Under the pieces are notes generated by a model. The model worked only from the letters and a program-made list of their open reading frames with translations. It was not told the origin of the DNA and searched no databases. Both the position numbers and the translations under genes were made by a program. Below are positions 1 to 9,100 of a stretch of DNA of 64,000 nucleotides, one piece after another. This DNA is from Flavobacteriales bacterium UBA1986. Its GTDB lineage: Bacteria > Bacteroidota > Bacteroidia > Flavobacteriales_G > Salibacteraceae. Numbering within the stretch: the stretch's first letter is position 1; every line of letters begins with the position of its first letter. Where the stretch lies: contig DDDG01000003.1 of assembly GCA_002336245.1 (NCBI GenBank), positions 62,438-126,437 of the forward strand, given 5' to 3'.

Positions 1-482
1 GCTTTGAACGCGAAATTCAGAGCCTTGAGCAGAGGCAAGAGTTTCCGTACCGCAGTTTTATGACCAACAATTTCTTGATTCCAAAATCGATTCTGAGTGA
101 AGTGCAGTTGGATGAGAAGCTGAAAGGTTACGGCCATGAAGACACCATGCTGGCTTTGGAGCTAAAAGAACGTGGGTATGAGATCATCCACATCGACAAT
201 CCACTATGCCATATTGGGCTCGAGGAATCGGAAGAGTTTCTTTCAAAGACAAAAAACGGCGTTTATAATTTGGCGAGAATCATTGAAAGTGGAAAGCTCG
301 GTCCGAGCAATAAACTGTTTCGGACCTACACCAAGCTGAGAAATTTTAAGCTCTTGAAGGCCTTCCAATTCTATTACGAGAAGAATGAAAGGAAATTTTT
401 AAAGAACCTCAACAGCCCACAACCGAAGCTGAAGTATTTCGACGCCTTCAAGCTCTACCACCTCTCGAAAGCCCTTTCCTGA
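1..482 (+). CDS. Family 2 glycosyltransferase, C-terminal part (cut by window edge)
   Basis: The frame is open from base 3, so the gene begins before the window; about 159 residues are visible. A segment reading YRSFMTNNFLIPKS followed by LKGYGHEDTMLALELKERGY resembles the end of the catalytic domain of GT-A enzymes with a galactosyltransferase-type C-terminus: the GHED stretch matches the G-x-E/H-D acceptor loop of that group. A basic helical tail follows. The ATG at base 60 is internal, not a start. The stop overlaps the next gene's ATG by one base (TGATG), so the two are probably translated together. It probably adds a sugar to a surface glycan; donor and acceptor cannot be told. Confidence 0.75.
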   Translation, partial: FEREIQSLEQRQEFPYRSFMTNNFLIPKSILSEVQLDEKLKGYGHEDTMLALELKERGYEIIHIDNPLCHIGLEESEEFLSKTKNGVYNLARIIESGKLGPSNKLFRTYTKLRNFKLLKAFQFYYEKNERKFLKNLNSPQPKLKYFDAFKLYHLSKALS

Positions 483-1243
483 TGTATTCAATATTAAAGA
501 GATTGGCCTTGAGCCTTCTTCCCTCATCCGCTTTGGATGCACTTGAATTTCCACTGAGGTCTCTCTATTACCCTTTTGTAAAAGGAGATAAGGTCCATTG
601 TCCATGTTGCAATCGCAGTTACAAAAGCTTTCAGGAAATGAATCGCGAAGATTTTGAAGATCAGCTTTGTCCAGGTTGTGGCAGCATTCAACGCACGCGC
701 TTGTTGAGGGAGTATTTAAACTTAGAATTCCCAAAGCTTCAAGAACTTCACATTCTCCATTTCTCGCCCCATAAATACCTTCGAAAAATTATTCTTAACG
801 AGAAGCCAGCCAACTACTACGACACCGATTTCGTGAGCACGCGTTGCCGATATCAATTTGACATCACTGCGCTCGAGCTCGATTCAAATTCCCTCGACCT
901 CATCATTGCCTACCACATCTTCGAGCACATACCCAACGATCGATTGGCGATGCAAGAATGCTTTCGCACACTGAAACCAAACGGCAGAATGTTGGCTCAG
1001 GTGCCATGGCGCGAAGAACGTACCATTGAAGACCCGAGCATCACCGATCCCAAAGATCGTCTCAGACTCTTTGGTCAAGAAGACCACGTTCGCTATTACG
1101 GTCGAGAGGATTTCATCAAACGACTCGAGGAGCTTGGCTTTGAGGTTCAGGAAAAAAAAGCTCAGGATTTGTTCGACGCAAACACCCTTGAAAAGGAGTC
1201 GCTTCGCGGAGAGGAAATCATTTTCGACTGCTTTAAGCCTTAA
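482..1243 (+). CDS. Zinc-ribbon class I SAM-dependent methyltransferase
   Basis: A 253-residue protein. Residues of about 38-75 carry two Cys pairs (CPCC and CPGC), which suggest a small zinc ribbon. A methyltransferase-11-like domain follows: LDLIIAYHIFEHIPN is the motif around the SAM-site acidic loop, and LKPNGRMLAQVPW is the post-motif strand. The usual glycine-rich motif I is replaced by LHFSPHKYL, as in a subfamily with LHFAPE-like motifs (from memory). It overlaps the preceding glycosyltransferase by one base and converges on the next gene with an 11-base overlap. The substrate is unknown; context suggests a glycan or its lipid carrier. Confidence 0.8.
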   Translation: MYSILKRLALSLLPSSALDALEFPLRSLYYPFVKGDKVHCPCCNRSYKSFQEMNREDFEDQLCPGCGSIQRTRLLREYLNLEFPKLQELHILHFSPHKYLRKIILNEKPANYYDTDFVSTRCRYQFDITALELDSNSLDLIIAYHIFEHIPNDRLAMQECFRTLKPNGRMLAQVPWREERTIEDPSITDPKDRLRLFGQEDHVRYYGREDFIKRLEELGFEVQEKKAQDLFDANTLEKESLRGEEIIFDCFKP

Positions 1244-2318
1244 ACAGGTCTAGGTATAACTCCGAAAGCTTTCGCTCCTCTTCCTGCCAATTGAAATGCA
1301 TACGTGCTTCCAAGGCATTCGACTCAAGTCTTTGGTACTCGCTCTCATTCTTTAAGAGCTGATTCAGAGAAGGTGCGATGGTCCTTGGGTTCAGATCATC
1401 AATCAATACGGCCACTTCGTGCTGACGGTTGAAGTTTTGATACTCGGGGTAATTCATGGCCAATTGAGGAATGCCCGCTTGCAAATAATCAAAGAAGCGG
1501 TTTCCCAAGCTGTACTCATTGCTCAAACCTGCTTTACTGAAAAGGGTGATTCCAATGGAAGCAGACTGTGTGACTTTCAACAATTCTTCAGGTCGCAGAT
1601 AACCTGTGAAGGTCACCTTCTGTTCAAGTTGCCTAGAATGAACCAAGGACTTTAGAGGTTCATACAAATCTCCTTCACCACAAATTACCAGTTCGCCTTC
1701 CACTAGATACATGGCTTCAATCAACTCCTCCAAACCACGACCATGGTTTACACTCCCTTGATAAAGAATGCGTTTTGGATTTCTCAATTCCGGCTTTAAA
1801 TCTTGAAGACGTGCTATGTTTCGGATGATGTGGAAAGGGGTGGGATATTGTTTCTCAAAGAGCTCAGCATATCCCTTTGAAACGGTGTAGGCCAAATCAA
1901 CGCGGGGAACACACAGCCGTTCGACTGCCTTCCAAATTCTCCGAATCCAAGGCCTCTGAACAACCTCTTCCATTTCACTGAAATACTCGTGCGCATCGTA
2001 CACCCACTTCCAGCGCTTGCGCAAAAAGAAGCCCGGTAAAATCGTGTCTAAATCGCATGAGCATAAGGCGTCCATCTCTTGCTCTTTGAGGTATTTGTAC
2101 AGACGCCAATTGTACTCTAGATAGAAGAGCTTTCCCGACTCAAATCGACACTTGATTCGGTGCTGATTGAAATTTTGTCCACTCAAGGCTTTTGACTTCC
2201 CCTTCTCTCTACCAACTAAGGTCACTTCAAAACCAGCACTCGAGAGCGATGTGCAGATGCGCTGCATCCTCTGGTCGAAGTTTAAATCTGTGGTAACCGT
2301 AAAGAAGAGGCGTTTCAT
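1233..2318 (-). CDS. GT4-type glycosyltransferase
   Basis: A 361-residue protein of the GT-B fold. The N-terminal Rossmann domain starts MKRLFFTVTTDLNFDQRMQR, a form common in Bacteroidota glycan clusters. The C-terminal half has the nucleotide-sugar site: ICGEGDLYEPLK, TFTGYLRPEELL, and a late acidic/aromatic stretch NEYSLGNRFFDYLQAG where GT4 enzymes place the E-x7-E motif. The ATG overlaps the stop of the upstream formyltransferase gene by four bases (ATGA), so the two form a leftward operon. Its 3' end overlaps the convergent methyltransferase gene by 11 bases. The sugar transferred cannot be deduced. Confidence 0.85.
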   Translation of the reverse strand: MKRLFFTVTTDLNFDQRMQRICTSLSSAGFEVTLVGREKGKSKALSGQNFNQHRIKCRFESGKLFYLEYNWRLYKYLKEQEMDALCSCDLDTILPGFFLRKRWKWVYDAHEYFSEMEEVVQRPWIRRIWKAVERLCVPRVDLAYTVSKGYAELFEKQYPTPFHIIRNIARLQDLKPELRNPKRILYQGSVNHGRGLEELIEAMYLVEGELVICGEGDLYEPLKSLVHSRQLEQKVTFTGYLRPEELLKVTQSASIGITLFSKAGLSNEYSLGNRFFDYLQAGIPQLAMNYPEYQNFNRQHEVAVLIDDLNPRTIAPSLNQLLKNESEYQRLESNALEARMHFNWQEEERKLSELYLDLFKA

Positions 2319-3067
2319 TCGAGGCTTTCGTACCAGTTCATATCCAACTTCTTCCTTTCTTCTCCATCTATCAATACTGGAGGTTCAAATGGAGGGAAAA
2401 AACTTGCGCGAAAATGCAATTTCTGACGCTCTATTGGCCAAGTCGCATTGACTTGTTTTATGTCCCCAATTTCTTTTCTGAGATGAAATGAAGAACCACG
2501 CTCTTGGATGAGCTCATTCTGAGGAATCGGCCTGTAAGTTCCAGCTAGAAGATCTTTAAAATGCTCACTAAAGAGAAGTTTTGATTCTTCGATTGTTCGA
2601 GTAAAAAGATCCTGAACCCATTCTTCATGGCCCATTTTAAATCGACTCTCAAAAAGAAGGTCTCCAGCATCTGCTTCGGGAGTCATCAGATGAAGACTGG
2701 TCCCAAATTCCCTCTTCTGATCGAGAATGGCGAAACTAAATTGATTGCACCCTCGGTATTCAGGAAGAGGAGCCATGTGCAAATTGACATTGATCTCTTT
2801 CGCTGCATCGAGGTGTTTCTGGTTCAAGATGCGATCGTACTGAACAGAAATCAGAATGTCGTATTCTAAACTTAGGAGTTCATCGGGGTTCGAAAGCACT
2901 TGAACATTCCTTCCTTCAAGAAGAGAAGAAAAACCCTCGTCAGATTTCAATCGAGAGCTTCCACCAAATGCAAGCAAATCACATTCTTCGCGGTCAACCG
3001 AATCCAATAGGACACTCAGACAATAACGTCCGATTTCCTTTGCTCCAAAAAAGACAATGCGTTTCAA
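2315..3067 (-). CDS. Formyltransferase-fold protein (Fmt/ArnA-like N-terminal domain)
   Basis: A 250-residue protein with a formyl-transferase N-terminal domain. It starts MKRIVFFGAKEIGRYCL (Rossmann-like strand), and the catalytic core INVNLHMAPLPEYRGCNQ matches the N-x-H-x-S/A-x-LP-x-YRG motif of 10-formyl-THF transferases, with the metal-loop-like stretch TPEADAGDLLFE downstream. It is shorter than methionyl-tRNA formyltransferase (about 310 aa) and lacks an obvious tRNA-binding C-domain. Beside glycosyltransferases, a role in N-formylating an amino sugar is more likely than initiator tRNA formylation, but this is inference. The start is TTG, placed about 18 bases after a TAnnTTTG element. 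Confidence 0.75.
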   Translation of the reverse strand: MKRIVFFGAKEIGRYCLSVLLDSVDREECDLLAFGGSSRLKSDEGFSSLLEGRNVQVLSNPDELLSLEYDILISVQYDRILNQKHLDAAKEINVNLHMAPLPEYRGCNQFSFAILDQKREFGTSLHLMTPEADAGDLLFESRFKMGHEEWVQDLFTRTIEESKLLFSEHFKDLLAGTYRPIPQNELIQERGSSFHLRKEIGDIKQVNATWPIERQKLHFRASFFPPFEPPVLIDGEERKKLDMNWYESLE

Positions 3068-3084
3068 TAAATGAAGATTGGCAA

Positions 3085-3092
3085 CAAATGTA
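3085..3092 (-). promoter_or_regulatory. Bacteroidota -7 promoter element for the formyltransferase-GT4 operon
   Basis: On the minus strand this reads TACATTTG, a perfect TAnnTTTG. It ends 17 bases before the TTG start at 3067 and sits in the 46-base gap after the giant gene. No TTG -33 element is seen at the usual spacing. Confidence 0.55.
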
Positions 3093-3113
3093 AGAAGCGT
3101 CGAATGCTAAAAT

Positions 3114-6100
3114 TTATTTCACAAAAACCTTCTTGGTCTCATCTAAGAATTGGCCTTTTGCATGGATCATGTACAATCCCGCATCCATTCCTCTTAGGTC
3201 AAATGGAATTTTATTCAAGCCAATATCGAGCATTTGGGCATGACTCAATATGACTTGCCCAATGGCATTCTGAATGCTTATTTCAACTTCTTCAGCTTCC
3301 AGTGCATTGATTTGAATGGAGAAGTCGCCATCAGAAGGGTTCGGCATCACTTCAAAAGTTGCGCAAGGGAATACGGCGACCGGAATGAGCGATTGTCCAA
3401 CGCACAATCCACCATCTTTTCTGGCTTCAACCAATATGGAGTTTTGTCCCATGTGGAGGCTCGAAGCTTCAATCTCAAGAGCGTTTCCTTGAATGAGGCT
3501 ATTCCAAACTACTTGGGTAAATGTGCTATCTAATCTCAATACAAAGTCATTCGCCGCACATACCGCAGTGTCTAAGGCCAATTGAAGATCAGGAATTGGG
3601 TTCACCACAACTCGGTTGCTGATTGTATCGGAACAAAGCCCATCGCTGTAGGCATACAAAACATCGACAATACCCGCAGACAAGCCACTCGGATCGAAGA
3701 TGCTGTCGCCAATAATTTCATCTCCCAAATATTTACCTCCACTTGGACTAGCGAGAGTAAGTGCATACAAGCCACCATTTGAACAGACATCTAAGGAATC
3801 CGTAGACATCAGGCTCGGTTTCGAGAATACCGCCACTGGACCGGCAGTGGTATCCCAGCCGCAGAAGTTAACCGCTGTATAGTAAAGAGTATCATTTCCA
3901 ACTCCCAGAGTTCCTGGGTTGAAGGTACTGTCGGTTACTCCAGGCCCGAAATAGTATCCATTGTTTGGTGCTCCACCCCTAAGTGTAATTGGAAGGTCAT
4001 TTTCACACAAGGCCTCACTGAAGTTCCAACTTGAAGTTGGGTCGGGATGAACAAGACTCACAGCAATTGCGCTATCGGTACAACCTGCGCTAGTGGTTAC
4101 TGTGTATGTTAAGTTGTATGCACCAACGCTCAACGAGCTCGGATCAAATATGCTGTCGGAAGTGACACCATCTCCTTTGTAGATTCCACCAAATGGCGAA
4201 CCACCTCTAAGTGTGTCTACATCATAATTTCTACACAAAGTATCCTCGAGCAGTAGGCTTACAATTGGAAGCGTATCTACCGAAAGGCGTCTTCTTGCAG
4301 TATCTCCGCAACCAAAGACATCGATGAATGCATAGTAAATGAATGGCTTCAAATCTGATGTGCTGTCGGGATTGAAGGTAGTTCCCCCAAAGACTCCTGC
4401 ACCAAAGTAGGATCCTCCTGCAGGAGTTCCTCCACTTAAAATCAAATCTCCTGACTCCTGACACAAGCGAGGCAATCGGGCAAGTTTTGCAACGGGCAGC
4501 GTATCTACTTGAATTGGGGCAACTACAGAATCACTGCAAGAATTTCCGTCTGTGTAACTGTATTGAATTTGGAATGAACCCAATCCAATGGATGGGTCAA
4601 AATCAGATCCAATAACACCCGTTCCGCTGTAAGTTCCTCCCGAAGGAACACCTTGAGTTAAGCTCACCGGCGCACTATTAAAACATGCTCTTCCAAGGTT
4701 CGACAATTGAACGTTTGGAACACTGTCGACTCGGAAATTTCTTTGAGTTGAATCGGTACAACCATTTAAGTCGGTGTATTTGTAATAAACGCGATCAGCA
4801 CCCAAAGAGCTCGATAAAGAAGCATTCAAACTGTCGTTTACGACTCGAATTCCAGAATAAGAACCACCAACTGGTAAGCCATTGGTCAATTCAAACGTTG
4901 GCTCGTTCAAACATATTCTTCCGATGGCCGACAAGCTCACGCTTGGCCGAGCGTTCACGCTGGCACTATACGAGGCCGAATCAACGCAGCCATTTCCATC
5001 TGTGAAAGTATATGTGAGCAGGTGACTTCCTGCGCCAGCTGCGCTTGGATCAAATGCCCCAGAACTGATTCCCGTTCCAGAATATACTCCCCCAGCTGGC
5101 AAGCCTTGAGTTAGTGAAAGTGGTGTATCCCCGAAGCAGGGATCTGCAAATGCGCTGAAGCTTACGAGAGGTAAGGTATCAATGGTGATGTTTTGCGAAA
5201 CCGAATCAGAACAAGTGTTTCCATCGGTAAAAGCGTACTGAATGGCATGAATCCCAGGGCCTACTGCGCTCGGATCAAAACTTCCTCCGCTAACTCCAGC
5301 TCCAGAATAAGTTCCACCAAGAGGCGAAGCGGAGCTCAAGGTGAAGCTAGGACTGCTGTCGCATACATTCGAGAGAGCCGTAAAGTTGATGAGTGGAATG
5401 CTATCGATTACAATGGTTTGGGTGGCAGAATCCGAACAGCTTGCTCCGTCTGTATATAAATATGTAATGGAGAAGCTTCCCGCTCCTGCAATCAATGGAT
5501 CAAAGATTCCAGCACTCACTCCCACTCCACTGTAGGTTCCATTCAGAGGACTTCCTCCAGTTAAGGTGAAGGTATCTGAGTTCGCACAAACATTTGAAAA
5601 GCTTCCAAGGGTGACTGTTGGTTGGGTTGTTACTTGCACTGTGGAGAAAGCCGTATCGCTGCATCCATTTCCATCTGCCCAATAGTATCCAAGAATGTGT
5701 GAACCGGTACCAGCAGTTACAGGGAAGAGACTGTCGTTGCTTACACCATTTCCAAAGTAATTTCCTGAGCTCGGACTTCCTTGCGTAAGAGCAACTGGGT
5801 CGCTTCCAAAACAGATGTCGGGAATGCCTCCGAATGAAATGCTCGGTAAAGTATCGACGGTGATGTTCTCATTGTCGGTCGAGCTGCATCCATTTCCATC
5901 GGTGTAGGAATAGCTCAAATTCGTTGAACCTACTCCAGCAGTAGCTGGATTAAACACGCCCGATGTTACTCCCGTTCCAGAGTAACTTCCTCCAGTGGGC
6001 AAGCCTTGACTAAGAGTTACCGGTGCTCCATTCAAACACACATTCGGGATGCTTGAGAAAGTAACGATTGGCAGACTGTCGACCACTTGATTTTGGCTAG

Positions 6101-9100
6101 CAGAATCCGTACAAGAATTTCCATCTGTATAGATATAGGAGAGAGAGATCGTTCCAACTCCAGCAGTAATCGGGTCGAAGTTTCCAGCAGTAACAGCTGT
6201 TCCTGAATAAGTTCCACCACTTGGCGAACCACCCGAAAGTACAAATGAGCTCGCATCCACACATACATCAGTTAGACTAGCGAAGCTGACCGTTGGTTGT
6301 GGGTTTACTGTAACTGATTGTGCCGCTGTATCGCGGCATGAATTAGCATCGGTGAAGTAGTAACTCAAAGTATATGAGCCAGCTCCAACAGAAGAAGGGT
6401 CAAAGTTTCCGGCGGTCACACCAGAACCAAAATAAGTTCCACCCGAAGGTGATGCTTGAGTGAGGCCCGTTGAATTATCGCCCGCGCAGAAGTCTGAAAT
6501 GGCGGCAAAGGTCACCAGAGGCAATGTATCGACAGTAATGTTTGTACTCGATGAAGCTGAGCAGGAATTTCCGTCGGTATAAGAATAACTAAGGCTGAAT
6601 GTTCCCGCTCCACTCACACCTGGATGGAAAATTGCTGAGCTCACTCCAGTTCCGCTGTAAGTTCCACCAGAAGGGGATCCTTGAGTTAAGCTAAAGGGAC
6701 TTCCATTTAAGCAAATGTCATTTAGAGAAGCGAAATTTACAATGGGCAAGCTGTCGACTACTTGATTTTGACTTGCCGAATCGGTACAAGAATTCCCATC
6801 GGTGAATACGTATGTAATTGAATGACTACCTACTCCAGCTGTTGAAGGGTTGAAATTGCCAGAGCTGACACCAAGGCCAGAATAGGTTCCACCCGACGGG
6901 GCGCCACCAGAGAGTGCGAAACTCAATCCATCCAAACAAATGTCTGAAAGACTTGAGAAGCTGACCGTAGGTTCTGCGTTTACCGTGATTGAAGTTGTCG
7001 CTGTATCTGAACAGCCGTTTCCATTGGTAATGCTGTATCCAATACTGTGTGTTCCAACGCCAGCAACAGAAGGATCGAAAATTCCAGCTGTGACTCCACT
7101 TCCAAAGTAGGTTCCACCAGAAGGGCTTCCTTGACTTAGGAGCACGGCACTTGATGCAAAGCAGAAATCAGAGATTGCAGAAATGCTGACCGAAGGCAAA
7201 GTATCTACTGTAATGTCTTCCGTGTCGGACGAGGAACAAGAGTTTCCATCCGTAAAGCTGTAAGTAAGCGTAAAGGTTCCCGCACCCGAAGTTGTAGGAT
7301 TGAAGTTATTTCCACTCACTCCTGTTCCAGAGTATGTTCCTCCACTGGGACTTCCTTGAGTTAAGCTCACTAGACCATTGTTTTCACAAACAGATGGGAT
7401 TGCCGAGAAGGTCACCACGGGAACGCTGTCCACAACTTGGTTTTGACTCGCGGAATCGGTACAGCCATTTCCATCTGTGTAGGTGTAGGTGATTGGATGA
7501 GTTCCCACACCTGCAGTAGCTGGGTTGAAGCTTGAGCCTGTCAACCCATTTCCGCTGAAAGTTCCCCCTGCTGGTGAATTTCCACCAATGGTAAACGGAC
7601 TTGCATCAGCACAAACTGGGCTTAGGGTGGAAAGTGTTACTGAGGGTTGACCAAAGACTACAACAGAAGTTGTCGTAGTATCAGAACATGAATTTCCATC
7701 AGAGAATGCGTATGAAATTGTATGCGTTCCTGCACCAGCCATGGTTGGATTGAAGGTCGTTCCGCTTACGCCTGTTCCGAAGTAGTTTCCACCAACTGGG
7801 CTTCCGGTTGTCAATGTAATGGCATTTGAACCCTCACAGAGAGAGGCAATGGCACCAAGTGTAACATTCGGCAGTGGGTCGACTGTAATGTTCGATGTCG
7901 CGTTGTCTGAACATGAATTTCCGTCGGTATAGCTGTAAGTTATAGTCGTTGTTCCAACACCTGCTGCAGCAGGATTGAAGTTGCTTCCTGAAACGCCTGT
8001 TCCTGAATAGGTACCACCAGTTGGAGAACCTTGAGTGAGAGCAAGCAAGCCTCCATTCAGACACACATCCGACAAGGCTCCAAAAGTTACAGTCGGTAAA
8101 GCATTGACCACTTGATTTTGACTCGCTGAATCGGTACATCCATTTCCATCGGTGAAGGTGTAAGTAATGGGATGTGATCCAACACCCGCGGTTGAAGGAT
8201 TGAAGTTCGAGCCTGTCATTCCAGTTCCACTAAAAGTCCCGCCTAAAGGTGAATTTCCACCAATATTAAATGCACTTGCATCGGCACATACAGGACTTAA
8301 GCTCGCGAGAGACACCGATGGCTGACCAAAGACGGTAACAGAAGTAGTCGCAGTATCGGAACATGAATTCCCATCGGAGAATGCGTAAGAAATAGTATGC
8401 GTTCCGGCACCTGCCGTTGACGGATTAAAAGTCGTTCCGCTCACGCCAGTTCCAAAGTAAGTTCCACCCGCTGGGCTTCCAGTTGACAAGCCAATGGAAG
8501 TTGAGCCCTCACAGAGAGAGGCAATCGCTCCAAGAGTCACATTCGGAATCGAGTCGACAGTTATATTGGAAGTCGCATCGTCTGAACAAGAATTTCCATC
8601 AGTGTAGGTGTAGGTTAAGGTCGTTGTACCCATCCCCGCTGCAGCCGGATTGAAGTTATTTCCCGTAACGCCGGATCCGGAATAAGTTCCTCCGCTCGGC
8701 GATCCCTGAGTTAGTGCAACAAGGCCAGCGTTTTCACAAACATCTGACAAAGCCCCGAAGGTCACGATTGGCAGTGCATTCACCACTTGATTTTGACTCG
8801 CGGAATCGGTACAACCGTTTCCATCGGTGTAGGAGTATGTAATGGGATGTGTGCCTACTCCAGCAGTGGTTGGGTTGAAGCTTGATCCGGTCATTCCAGT
8901 TCCACTAAAAGTTCCGCCAATTGGAGAATTTCCACCAATATTAAATAGACTTGCATCGGCACATACGGGACTCAAACTCGCAAGTGACACCGAAGGTTGA
9001 GGATCCACGGTAATGTTCGTGGTCGCACTATCGGTGCAAGAAGAACCATCTGTATAGATGTATTTAATGCTGTGTGTTCCTACTCCCGCCACGCTTGAGA

